Positions 21,079-30,374 of a stretch of DNA of 33,037 bases are shown piece after piece. Both the position numbers and the translations under genes were made by a program. Under the pieces are notes generated by a model that saw nothing but the letters and a program-made list of their open reading frames with translations, did no database searches and had not been told where the DNA came from. The stretch is taken from contig DYES01000044.1 in assembly GCA_020725585.1 (NCBI GenBank), positions 1-33,037 on the forward strand, written 5' to 3'. The number at the start of each line of letters is the position of its first letter. Position 1 is the first letter of the stretch. This DNA comes from Desulfovirgula sp. (GTDB lineage: Bacteria > Bacillota > Desulfotomaculia > Desulfotomaculales > Nap2-2B).

Positions 21079-21098
21079 TTACTTACTTTCCCCATAAG

Positions 21099-23453
21099 CT
21101 ACGCCAGCTCCACCACCGTTACGCCGACACCGCCCTCGCCCTGTTCGCCCAGGCGGAAAGACTTCACCCGCCGGTCGTTTTTGAGCTGCTCCTGGATGGC
21201 CGCGCGCAGGGCACCCGTCCCTTTGCCGTGAATCAGATAGACCCGCGAAAGCCCCGCCAGCACGGCGTCGTCTAAGTATTTCTCCACTTCCAGCAGGGCA
21301 TCCATGGCGCGCAGGCCGCGCAAATCCACGCTGGTGGAGATTGCCTTCGCCTTGGCGGTAAGCACGCCCGCATTAGGCAATTTTTGACTGGAAATCTGTT
21401 CTTTGCGGATGCGCAACTCTTGCAGGGGAAGGATAAGTTTAATGGCCCCCACCTGCACCTGGGCCTGATTGTTTTCCGCGAGCGCCACCACGTAGCCCGT
21501 CTGGTTAAATTGGGGAAGGTACACTTCCTGGCCCGCTTTAACTTCGGCCGGAATCTCACCCTCCCCTCTTTCCGGCGGGGGCTCGGGAGCGCTGATTTTT
21601 TTTGATAGATCGCGGATTTTGCGCCGGAGCTCAAAAACGGCCTTCTCCCGTTCGGCCTGGGCCTCCTCGTTCGCCCGCGCGCGCATTTCCCGAACGATCT
21701 CTTCCGCTTCCTGCCGGGTCTCACGTACCAGCTGTCTGGCTTCCTGGGCAGCCTTCCTTAAAATTTCCTGGCGGCGCTCGAAAAGCGCTTTTTCCATTTC
21801 CAGATAGCGCTCTCTTATCTCCCTCGCTTCTTCTTTTAAGCGCCTTGCTTCTTCTCTGTCCCGGGCGGCCAGCTGCCGATCGCGCTCCAGCTGGACGAGC
21901 AAATCGGCCAGGGCCAGCTGTTCCTGGCTTAAAAATTGCCTTGCCCGGCTGATCAGATCAGCGTCCACCCCGAGGCGCAGGGCGATTTGAAAGGCCTGGC
22001 TGCCGCCGGGCCGTCCCGTCAGCAAACGGTAGGTAGGTCTAAGCGTGACGGCGTCAAATTCCACCGAGGCGTTTTCCATTCTTTCCCGGCTATGCGCAAA
22101 GTTTTTTAATTCGCTGTAGTGCGTGGTGGCAACAGTTTTTGCCCCTTTGCCCTGCAGCCTTTCTAAAATCGCCTGCGCCAGGGCCGCACCTTCGGCAGGA
22201 TCGGTCCCGGCGCCCAGTTCATCCAAAAGCACCAGGCTGCCTGCGTCCGCTTCCTGCAATATATGCACGATATTCTTCATGTGCGCGGAAAAAGTGCTCA
22301 AACTCTGTTCAATGCTCTGCTCGTCGCCGATATCGGCAAACACGTTTGTAAAAATGCCCAGCCGGGCGCCGGCGGCGGGGATATGCAGCCCGGACTGGGC
22401 CATCAAAACCATTAACCCCGCCGTTTTCAGAGCCACTGTTTTCCCGCCGGTGTTGGGGCCGGTAATGATCAGGGTATCGAAATCCTCCCCCAGGCGCACA
22501 TCGATGGGAACCACATCAATGGCGAGCAGGGGGTGGCGGGCCCCCCGCAGGTGAAAAAAGGGCCTGGCGGGCTCGATTTCCGGCTGCCAGGCGTCCAAAG
22601 CCTGGCTATAGCGGGCTTTGGCCAGAATAAAATCCAGCTCGCCGAGGGCCCGCAAAGACGCTGCCAGTTCTTTCGCCACGGCGGCCACCTGCGCCGACAG
22701 CCGGGCCAGGATCTTATTTATTTCCTGTCTTTCGGCCGCCTGCAGACGGCGCATTTCGTTATTGGCGGCAAGCACGGCCATGGGCTCAATAAAGACCGTA
22801 GCGCCGCTGGCCGACTGGTCGTGGATCACGCCCGGCACGTGCGTGCGAAACTCCTGCTTGACGGGGATGACGTAGCGCCCTTCCCGCATGGTCACCAAAG
22901 GCTCCTGTAGATACTTTTGAATGGCCGGGGAACGAATAAGCTGGTCCAAGCGCTCCTTGACCTCCTGCTGGAGCCGGGCCAGCCTGCGCCTTACGTCGGC
23001 CAGCGCCGGGGAAGCGTGGTCGGAAATTTCCGGTCCGGGCAGAATGGCAGCAAATATTTTTTTCTCCAGGGCGTCAAAATTGCCAATTCCCGCGGCGACT
23101 TCCCCGAGCAAAGGATAGCGCTCGCACCGCTGGGAGAAAAACTTTTGATACTGCCGGCAAGCCTGCAGGGCCTGCCCGACCGCAAAAAGCTCTTCCGGAT
23201 CCAGCACCCCTCCCTGCCGCGCCCGGTGCACCTCCCGCCGTACGTCCGGCCAGCCGCCCAAACCGGCCAGGGGCTCTAAGCGGAGCAGTTCTCTGCCTTC
23301 CGTGGTTTGGGCCTGCGCCTTTAAGATAAGCGCATAATCAGTCATGGGCCGCAAAGAAAAAACGAGCTCCCGTCCCGGCTCGGAAACACAAAAAGACGCC
23401 AGGTGAGCTAATACCTTAGGAAACTCCAGGCGTTGCAGAGTCTGTTCGTGCAT
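21099..23453 (-). CDS. mutS2: endonuclease MutS2
   Basis: TLIITGPNTGGKTVALKTAGLM Walker A, LVLLDELGAGTDPAEGAALAQAIL, C-terminal Smr domain VDLRGLRAMDAL...VYLIHGKGTGALRAAI. Confidence 0.97.
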   Translation of the reverse strand: MHEQTLQRLEFPKVLAHLASFCVSEPGRELVFSLRPMTDYALILKAQAQTTEGRELLRLEPLAGLGGWPDVRREVHRARQGGVLDPEELFAVGQALQACRQYQKFFSQRCERYPLLGEVAAGIGNFDALEKKIFAAILPGPEISDHASPALADVRRRLARLQQEVKERLDQLIRSPAIQKYLQEPLVTMREGRYVIPVKQEFRTHVPGVIHDQSASGATVFIEPMAVLAANNEMRRLQAAERQEINKILARLSAQVAAVAKELAASLRALGELDFILAKARYSQALDAWQPEIEPARPFFHLRGARHPLLAIDVVPIDVRLGEDFDTLIITGPNTGGKTVALKTAGLMVLMAQSGLHIPAAGARLGIFTNVFADIGDEQSIEQSLSTFSAHMKNIVHILQEADAGSLVLLDELGAGTDPAEGAALAQAILERLQGKGAKTVATTHYSELKNFAHSRERMENASVEFDAVTLRPTYRLLTGRPGGSQAFQIALRLGVDADLISRARQFLSQEQLALADLLVQLERDRQLAARDREEARRLKEEAREIRERYLEMEKALFERRQEILRKAAQEARQLVRETRQEAEEIVREMRARANEEAQAEREKAVFELRRKIRDLSKKISAPEPPPERGEGEIPAEVKAGQEVYLPQFNQTGYVVALAENNQAQVQVGAIKLILPLQELRIRKEQISSQKLPNAGVLTAKAKAISTSVDLRGLRAMDALLEVEKYLDDAVLAGLSRVYLIHGKGTGALRAAIQEQLKNDRRVKSFRLGEQGEGGVGVTVVELA

Positions 23454-23547
23454 TTGGAAAACTCCTTGGATTCACCCCTAAGAAAAGCTGCTTTGCAGGT
23501 GCAAGGTAAGAATTTAAAGAGAATCATTCCTAAATTAATTAATTCTT

Positions 23548-23556
23548 ATTATATCA
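23548..23556 (-). promoter_or_regulatory. putative extended -10 promoter element (TGATATAAT) for mutS2
   Basis: TGNTATAAT on minus strand in the U32-mutS2 intergenic region; no clear -35. Confidence 0.4.
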
Positions 23557-23574
23557 CATTTTTATTTATCTGGT

Positions 23575-26121
23575 TTATTCCACGCCCCGGAAAAAGTGCC
23601 CGGTGGTTGTCTCTTCCGTCAGGAAGCGGGCGATCGTTTCCTTTCCCGGGCCTTCCCCTCCCCGTTCAAGGGCCTGCCGGTAAGCCCGGGTAACGTGGAA
23701 GACGTATTCCGGGCCGCGCCGGCGGGCGTCGATCCGGAAAACGCCCGCCCCGGTCTCCGCCACCAGGCGCAGGTGGTCCAAAAGACAGAGCTCCCGGGAG
23801 TTAAAAATATGCATGCGGCAGAACTTGTCAACCTCCACAGGAAAAAGTACGCCCAGGCGGTCTTTCAGGTAGCACCTGCGCTCCCGGCAGGACCGCGGGC
23901 ATTTTTTTGCCGGCGCCAGGCCGCCCAGGATGCTTCCTACGGCGCAGTACTCGGAAACCATCAACTCTACATCCCCGTGCACCAGCACTTCGACGGAAAC
24001 GGCCGCGCGGGCGGCAATTTTTTTGATCTGCTCCCTGGTCAACTCGTAAGACAGCATCACCTGCACCGCGCCCATTGCCTGAAGATAGTCAAAAGTCCGG
24101 CTGTTAAACACGTTGAAAGGGTAATCGGCATAAAAGGGGACGCCAAGTTTCCTGATTTTCTCCAATAAGCCCAGGTTGCCGACCAGCAGGCCATCGGCCG
24201 GCCAGCTCATCACTTCTTTGCACAGTTCCAAAACTGCCGGCAGTTCCCCGTCTTTGATAATCCGCGGGGTCGCCAGAACAAATTGCACGCCCCGCCTCCG
24301 GCAAAAGAGGAACCCCGCGTGCAATTCTTCCCGGGCGGCCGGCGGAAAACGAAAAGCCTCGCCTCCGAAGTAGACCAGGTCGGCTCCTGCTTCGGCCGCC
24401 GCCCGCAGGGAATCAAGATCGCCGGCAAAAACGGCCAGCAAAGGGTAAGACCCGCCGGGAGAACCGGCTGGCGCGGGCCGGGCGCGCCCGGGCAGGGGCT
24501 CCGGCCTTTTTTCTTTTTCCAGGGCTTTGACCAGCCGCCGCGCAAAGACCTCCGGATCTTCCAGTTCAGGCCGGGCGGCCCGCGCGCGGGCGGCGCTTAA
24601 TGCGGAAACGGCCTGTCTTCTGGCCTCGTTGATTTCACCTACAGGATAAATTACCTCGCCTTGCAGGCGACAGTCGAATTCGGCAATGGAAAAGGGAGTG
24701 TTTCCCAGGCGGTCTACCTGTTCATAAAGAAATTCCGCCGTCAAGGGCCGCTTTTCGGCCGCCCGGCCCACCGCCCTTGTCCTGCCCTCACCGGTGTTTT
24801 TCTCCTCATCCTGGAGAAAAATAAAAAGCGGCTCCCCTACCCTCCCCCGGACAGATACGCGCACCGGTATTTTCCGCGCTTCCCGGGGGGAAGCAAAGGT
24901 AGCTCTGGCGCGCTCGACAAGCTCCCTGTCGTGCGTTTTAAAGATCCTGTCCCCGGTGCGGGCCGGGCCTCTGTACGCCAGCTTTACCGTCTGGCCCGGC
25001 GGCGCGGAAACGACCCTTTTTCCGTTGGAAATAATCTCTTTTACTTCAAAACCGTCCCGCCCCCCTTGGGTAACCCAAACCTCGAGGCCGTCCCCTACGT
25101 TTAGCCTGCCTTCCAGGGCAACCTGCAAATATCCGCCCTCATTGCGGCGAACCCGGCCTAAAAAAACCCCCCGGTTGTTCGGACGCAAGTAACTCATCAT
25201 TTCTTTGCCCGGCCGTCCGTAAAGGTAGCCGGTGGTAAACTCGCGGTTAAAAATCTGGGCCAGATCCTGCGCCTCTTCCGGCTCCACGTAAAAATTCTGG
25301 ACACCTAAAGCCGCGGTCCGGTCGATCAACCGCCGGTACACGCGCGTGACCACCGCCACGTACTCCGGCCTTTTCATGCGCCCCTCAATCTTAAAGGCGT
25401 CAACACCCGCCTGAAGGAGATCGGGAAGGTTTTGGCTGGTGTTGAGGTCGCGCGGGCTCAAAATGTACTCGCCGACCCGGGCGGGATCGGCGAGCGGCCA
25501 GCCGCGCTCGTCCACCAGCGCGTACGGCAGCCGGCAGGGCTGGGCGCAGCGGCCGCGGTTGCCGCTGCGCCCGCCCACCATACTGGAGAACAGGCACTGC
25601 CCGGAGTAGCAAACGCACAAAGCGCCGTGGATAAATACCTCTACCTCCGCGCCGGTCTCTTCTTTTATTTTTTTTATCTCCCCCAGGCTCAGCTCCCGGG
25701 CGAGGATAAATCTCTTAAGACCCATTTTCAGAAGGTGTTCCACGGCGGGGGAGTTGTGCACGGTCATCTGGGTGCTGGCGTGCAGGGGGAGGTCCGGAAC
25801 AACCGCGCGGGCGAGCGCGGCCAGCCCCAGGTCCTGCAGGATGGCGGCGTCGGCGCCGGCGTTCCGGATAAAAAAAAGAAAGCGGGCGGCTTCCTCCAGT
25901 TCCTCATCGGCAACAAGAGTATTCACCGTCACGTAGACTTTCACGCCCCGCACGTGGGCGTACTCGACGGCGCGCGCCAGTTCCTCGTCGTTAAAATTTG
26001 CCGCCGACTGCCGGGCGTTTAACAGCTTGCCCCCCAGGTAGACCGCGTCGGCGCCGTTCTGCACCGCGGCCACCAGCGCCTCCCAGCTCCCCGCCGGAGC
26101 CAGCAGCTCGGGCTTGCCCAT
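23575..26121 (-). CDS. U32 family peptidase with DUF3656-like insertion
   Basis: MGKPELLAPAGSWEALVAAVQNGADAVYLGGKLLNARQSAANF, FIHGALCVCYSGQCLFSSMVGGRSGNRGRCAQPCRLPY; start trimmed to MGKPELL. Confidence 0.93.
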   Translation of the reverse strand: MGKPELLAPAGSWEALVAAVQNGADAVYLGGKLLNARQSAANFNDEELARAVEYAHVRGVKVYVTVNTLVADEELEEAARFLFFIRNAGADAAILQDLGLAALARAVVPDLPLHASTQMTVHNSPAVEHLLKMGLKRFILARELSLGEIKKIKEETGAEVEVFIHGALCVCYSGQCLFSSMVGGRSGNRGRCAQPCRLPYALVDERGWPLADPARVGEYILSPRDLNTSQNLPDLLQAGVDAFKIEGRMKRPEYVAVVTRVYRRLIDRTAALGVQNFYVEPEEAQDLAQIFNREFTTGYLYGRPGKEMMSYLRPNNRGVFLGRVRRNEGGYLQVALEGRLNVGDGLEVWVTQGGRDGFEVKEIISNGKRVVSAPPGQTVKLAYRGPARTGDRIFKTHDRELVERARATFASPREARKIPVRVSVRGRVGEPLFIFLQDEEKNTGEGRTRAVGRAAEKRPLTAEFLYEQVDRLGNTPFSIAEFDCRLQGEVIYPVGEINEARRQAVSALSAARARAARPELEDPEVFARRLVKALEKEKRPEPLPGRARPAPAGSPGGSYPLLAVFAGDLDSLRAAAEAGADLVYFGGEAFRFPPAAREELHAGFLFCRRRGVQFVLATPRIIKDGELPAVLELCKEVMSWPADGLLVGNLGLLEKIRKLGVPFYADYPFNVFNSRTFDYLQAMGAVQVMLSYELTREQIKKIAARAAVSVEVLVHGDVELMVSEYCAVGSILGGLAPAKKCPRSCRERRCYLKDRLGVLFPVEVDKFCRMHIFNSRELCLLDHLRLVAETGAGVFRIDARRRGPEYVFHVTRAYRQALERGGEGPGKETIARFLTEETTTGHFFRGVE

Positions 26122-26152
26122 TTTTCCACCTCGTGTACAAAAAATGCTTTTT

Positions 26153-26184
26153 GGAATTACACCGACGATTACCGGGGTGATTCC
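26153..26184. repeat. imperfect 11-bp inverted repeat
   Basis: GGAATTACACC (26153-26163) / GGGGTGATTCC (26174-26184), 10-nt loop, one mismatch plus one G-U as RNA; just upstream of the U32 gene. Confidence 0.6.
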
Positions 26185-26447
26185 GAAAAACCAAAGCAAC
26201 TCAGGATTAGCGCTGCCTTTTTTAGGCGCGTTTCAGTTAAGTATAACAATTTCTACCGGAAAAATAAAGAGGCCTCGAGTCCCGACGTTTCTTTCTGGTA
26301 CCGTAACCTAAAAATTCACGCCATAAAAGCGGCTGACTGAATTTGGCAGTTTAGGGTTTTCTGTCGGACCTCTTCCGGCAGGCGGTCCTGGTGTTGGAAG
26401 CAGGAATAATTTTTCCACCGAAGAATAAGATCAGTAGCTTTATCTGG

Positions 26448-26486
26448 AGCTGGCCTGGGGCAGGTCTGGGGCAGGTCTGGCCAGCT
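26448..26486. repeat. 8-bp inverted repeat enclosing two GGGGCAGGTCTG direct repeats
   Basis: AGCTGGCC (26448-26455) ... GGCCAGCT (26479-26486), with ggggcaggtctggggcaggtctg in the loop. Confidence 0.6.
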
Positions 26487-26659
26487 GGCGCCGGGGCAAC
26501 AGGGGACGGACGACGCAGTCAGGGCCCATTATTTGACGACAAAGACCGCGGGGAGCGGCAGGAGCTTGACCCGGTTTCGGGCGCGGTAATCAGGAAGTAA
26601 GCAAAAAAGGACGGTTTCGCATCCTTGCAGACGGTTTTTTGTAAACGGGGTGGGTTTAA

Positions 26660-29200
26660 TTGCCGGCCGACAAAGAAAAGGGACCGCTTTCTGGGAACGA
26701 ACAGAGAGCAGAATTAAACAAAGAACCGGAACTGCTCAAAGACGGTGGTGGAGAAGGCGCCGGATTACCGCGGTTTGAACAGCTTAGTCTCTTTAGCGAA
26801 GACGAACCAGCCGCCCCGACGGCCAGGCCGGTTTCAGACGATACCTGGGAAGTAACTACGGTTAAAGCTGGATGCGCTCACCCGCAGAGAGCGGTTCGTT
26901 CAGCCTCAGACTGCGCTCCAAAAGAAAGTTTGCTCGCAGAAGAGGTTCAAGCAGGGGCACGCGGGCAGAAAAAGGTGATCCGGCAAAAATTGTCCAGAGA
27001 AGAAAGAAAAAAGGCCCGGGAGAAATTTCTCCGCTGGGCGGAAGCCATTAACGCCATGCTCGAAGAACATCTGCAGCGGACCGGGAAGACCAGGGAAGAA
27101 ATTCTCTTTGAGATTCTCGGTTCAGCGCCCCCCGCTCCTCCCCCAGGAAGGCGGCCTGGAAAGCGTTCCCGCCGGAAAAACGCCGGATTGCAGCAAGCCG
27201 CCGCGCCCCCGCGGGACGCGGTCTTGCAGAAGGGCGGCGCCTTCCCGAAGAGCGTTGTGTCGCGGAAAAAGAAAGACGTTGCCGGGCCGAAAAGAGGGCT
27301 GGAAAAGAGTTTGGAAAAGGAGCCGGAAAAGGAGCCGGAAAGCGTTCCGGAAGGCGCCCCCCAAAGCGCCCCGGAAACGCTCCGTAAAGTCGCCTTCCCC
27401 GCCCGGGAAACCCGTTGTCCTCAGGAAGAAAGCCTGGAAGAAAGACCGCCGGTAAAAGTAACTTTCTTCCCAGAAGAAGACGCGGCCGTTTTAAACCTGG
27501 CCGAAAGCGGCGCTGTTTCGCCGGCCGCCGACCTTTACCTGCACCGGCAGGCACTCGGCCTGCTCCTTTCCCCCGGTTTTGATACCCTCCTTTCCGTCCA
27601 GGCGGCCCGGGATATCCAGTTGCTGGACTACCAGCTGGCCACGGTGCGCCACGTTTTAAAGCACCTGCGCGGCCGGGCGCTTTTGTGCGACGAGGTCGGC
27701 CTGGGGAAAACCATCGAAGCGGGCCTGATCATGATGGAATACCTCCTGCGCGGCCTGGTCCGGCGCGTCCTGGTCCTGACCCCGCCTTCTCTGGTGGAAC
27801 AGTGGCGCCAGGAAATGCAGGCCAAATTTAACCTGGATTTTATCACTTACGATGCGCCCCTTTTCAAATCCACACCCCGCCCCTGGACGGTCTTTCCTTA
27901 CATTATTGCCTCCCTGGACACGTCCAAAAGGGAACCGCACCGGAGCATGGTGCTGGAACCGGCTTACGACCTGGTGATTGTGGACGAGGCGCACCACCTG
28001 AAAAATAAGACCACCCAGGCTTACCAGCTGGTTAGTCAGCTCAAAAAGAAATACGTCCTGTTCCTTACCGCTACCCCGGTGGAAAACGACCTGGAAGAAT
28101 TGTTTAACCTGATCACTTTATTGCAGCCCGGTCAGCTGGAAACGGCTTCTTCTTTCAAGCGGAAATACATCACCCGGGGAGATCCGCTCAAACCAAAAAA
28201 CACGGAGGAATTGAAAAGGCTGGTGCGCGAAGTAATGGTGCGCAACCGGCGCAGTGAAACCGGCGTCATTACCGCCAGGCGCCACGCCGAGGTGGTGGAG
28301 GTGACCCTTTCGCCGGAAGAGGCGGCCTTCTACCGGCGGCTGACTTCCTTTGTGCGCGGCCATTACACTCCGGAAGCGGCGAAATTGTCCGGCGGCGTGA
28401 ATCAGTTTATTTTAAAGACCCTTCAGCGGGAGGTAGGCAGCAGCATCGAAGCGGTGCTGCCTACCCTGGAAAAAATGGCCGCCAGCGAAGAAAATCCCCC
28501 TTCTTTGCGCCGCCTGCTGAAAACTCTGGCCGACCAGGCCGGGGAAGTGCCCCGCCGGGCCAAGGCCGAGGCCCTGGTCCGCCTGCTCAAAAAAATCCCG
28601 GCTAAAGCCGTTGTTTTTACCTGCTTTCGCGAAACCCTGCATTTTTTGGCCGCCCTTTTAGAGCGGGAAGGATTCAGCGTGGCCCGGCTGCACGGCGGGA
28701 TGCGGCGGGCCGAGAAGGAAGCGCAGGTGCAGGCCTTTGCCGGCGGCGCCCGCGTCCTGGTCTCCACCGAAACGGGGAGCGAAGGGCGTAACTTGCAGTT
28801 CTGCAACGTGCTCGTCAACTATGACCTCCCCTGGAACCCCATGCGCATCGAACAGCGCATCGGCCGCCTGCACCGCCTGGGTCAGACAAAGGACGTTTAC
28901 ATCTACAATCTGTCGGCGGCCGGGACGGTTGAAGCCTACATCCTGGACCTGCTGGACGCCAAAATCAACATGTTCCAGCTGGTGGTGGGGGAGCTGGACA
29001 TGATTTTAGGCAACCTGCGCGAGAAAAAGAATTTTGAAGACATCGTCATGGATATCTGGGCCGGGGCGGCCGACGAGGCAGCCCTGCAGGCCGGGCTGGC
29101 GGAACTGGGCGAAAAGCTCGCCGCGGCCAAAAAGCACTACCTGGCGGTAAAGGAACTGGACGACCGGCTGCTGGGCGAATTGTTGCCGGAAAAAGATTAA
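26660..29200 (+). CDS. SNF2-family DNA/RNA helicase with long low-complexity N-terminal extension
   Basis: ALLCDEVGLGKTIEAGLIMMEYL (Walker A), LVIVDEAHHLKNK (DEAH), FLTATPVENDLEELFNLI, VLVSTETGSEGRNLQFCNVLVNYDLPWNPMRIEQRIGRLHRLGQ; N-terminal QLSLF. Confidence 0.93.
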   Translation: MPADKEKGPLSGNEQRAELNKEPELLKDGGGEGAGLPRFEQLSLFSEDEPAAPTARPVSDDTWEVTTVKAGCAHPQRAVRSASDCAPKESLLAEEVQAGARGQKKVIRQKLSREERKKAREKFLRWAEAINAMLEEHLQRTGKTREEILFEILGSAPPAPPPGRRPGKRSRRKNAGLQQAAAPPRDAVLQKGGAFPKSVVSRKKKDVAGPKRGLEKSLEKEPEKEPESVPEGAPQSAPETLRKVAFPARETRCPQEESLEERPPVKVTFFPEEDAAVLNLAESGAVSPAADLYLHRQALGLLLSPGFDTLLSVQAARDIQLLDYQLATVRHVLKHLRGRALLCDEVGLGKTIEAGLIMMEYLLRGLVRRVLVLTPPSLVEQWRQEMQAKFNLDFITYDAPLFKSTPRPWTVFPYIIASLDTSKREPHRSMVLEPAYDLVIVDEAHHLKNKTTQAYQLVSQLKKKYVLFLTATPVENDLEELFNLITLLQPGQLETASSFKRKYITRGDPLKPKNTEELKRLVREVMVRNRRSETGVITARRHAEVVEVTLSPEEAAFYRRLTSFVRGHYTPEAAKLSGGVNQFILKTLQREVGSSIEAVLPTLEKMAASEENPPSLRRLLKTLADQAGEVPRRAKAEALVRLLKKIPAKAVVFTCFRETLHFLAALLEREGFSVARLHGGMRRAEKEAQVQAFAGGARVLVSTETGSEGRNLQFCNVLVNYDLPWNPMRIEQRIGRLHRLGQTKDVYIYNLSAAGTVEAYILDLLDAKINMFQLVVGELDMILGNLREKKNFEDIVMDIWAGAADEAALQAGLAELGEKLAAAKKHYLAVKELDDRLLGELLPEKD

Positions 29201-29227
29201 TTCGCGGAACCTGGAGGTGGGGCATCG

Positions 29228-30283
29228 ATGCTGTCTTCCGAAAAGCCGGGTTTGCGCCCGTTTGTCACCGCCTGTCTAGAACGGGCCGGAGCCGTCGTGG
29301 AGGAAGCCGGTTACGAACTGGTGGAAGCGCTTTTGCCGGAGGAACTGCACAACCTGCTAAACCAGGATCATCTTCTGCTGGCTTTTGATTACGAAGTGGC
29401 CCGGGAAAATCCGGAAGCAATCTTTCTTACTTACGGGAGCCCTTTTTTAGACAGCCTGGCCAGACTGGCCGCAAGTTACGGCCGCTATACGGTTCTTTAC
29501 GGCCCGGAGGCGGGTTTGAAACAGGCGGCCCGGCTGGAGCGGGAGATTGCCGAAAAAATTGAGTTCGTGGGGTGCCGCCCGCCCAGGGTCGTCCGCCAGT
29601 GGCTGGAGGGGCACGTCTTCAGGGGCTTTTTCTTCCGGGCAGTGTTTTGTTCCCACGAAAAAATTGAAGAACTCCTGGAGATCGTGGTGGACGGATCCAC
29701 CGGCCTGGTGGCGCCCGATTTTGCCGGCTGGTGGACAAACGTGGTGGCGGCCGGGGAGCCCGCGTGGCAGTTGCCGGAAGCGCCGGGGCTTCCCCTGGCG
29801 GACCTGTACCGGGCGGCCTGCCGGGAAGCGGAAAGGCAGGCCAGGGAGCAGGCCCTTGCCCTTCAGGAGCAGGCAAAGGGCCGGCTGGCCCGGGAAATGG
29901 CCAGGGTGTCCGGGTATTACACCCGGATGATCCGGGAAATCGAACATAAGCTGGCGGCAACCGGCGACGAGGCCAAAAAGGAGCGCCTGGTTAAACAACT
30001 GGCTGCCGTGGAGGCCGACCGGCAGCGCCGGGAAAAAGATACCCTCGACCGTTACACCGTGGAAGTGGAGCTGCACCTGGACCACCTGGTGGACTACCGT
30101 CTTCCCCTTCTGCACGTCGAGCTGGAAGTGCAGCATAAAAAGCAGGTCCTGCCTTTTACCGTATTGTACAATCCCTTCGCCCACCGCCTGGAAACGCCCC
30201 TCTGTCCCCTGTGCGGCCGGCCTTCCCCGCGCCTTTTTCCGGACGGCGAAAACCGGCTGGTCTGTGCCCGTCACAGGGCATAA
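29228..30283 (+). CDS. uncharacterised SNF2-associated coiled-coil protein with C-terminal zinc-ribbon-like motif
   Basis: GGAGGTGG RBS 28 nt after helicase stop; central Glu/Arg/Ala-rich helical segment; C-terminal CPLCGRPSPRLFPDGENRLVCARH. Confidence 0.85.
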   Translation: MLSSEKPGLRPFVTACLERAGAVVEEAGYELVEALLPEELHNLLNQDHLLLAFDYEVARENPEAIFLTYGSPFLDSLARLAASYGRYTVLYGPEAGLKQAARLEREIAEKIEFVGCRPPRVVRQWLEGHVFRGFFFRAVFCSHEKIEELLEIVVDGSTGLVAPDFAGWWTNVVAAGEPAWQLPEAPGLPLADLYRAACREAERQAREQALALQEQAKGRLAREMARVSGYYTRMIREIEHKLAATGDEAKKERLVKQLAAVEADRQRREKDTLDRYTVEVELHLDHLVDYRLPLLHVELEVQHKKQVLPFTVLYNPFAHRLETPLCPLCGRPSPRLFPDGENRLVCARHRA

Positions 30284-30294
30284 AAAGACTTTCC

Positions 30295-30353
30295 GGGAAG
30301 CCCGGTCCTTTCCGGCACTTCCGGGTGGTCTTTAGGATAACATTGAGAACAAC
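30295..30353. terminator. possible bidirectional terminator/hairpin between convergent units
   Basis: AAAGAC...GTCTTT outer arms and imperfect TTCCGGGAAG.../CACTTCCGGG inner arms; irregular. Confidence 0.3.
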
Positions 30354-30374
30354 TTAACAAATATGCGCCGCTGG

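Noticed and set aside
26391-26600. 69-aa ORF upstream of SNF2
   Set aside because: Repeat-driven composition (GAGLGQVWPAGAG) and no clear RBS; insufficient support as a gene.
29447-30274. 275-aa minus-strand ORF
   Set aside because: Antisense to the SNF2-associated gene, whose RBS, spacing and zinc-ribbon ending support the plus strand.
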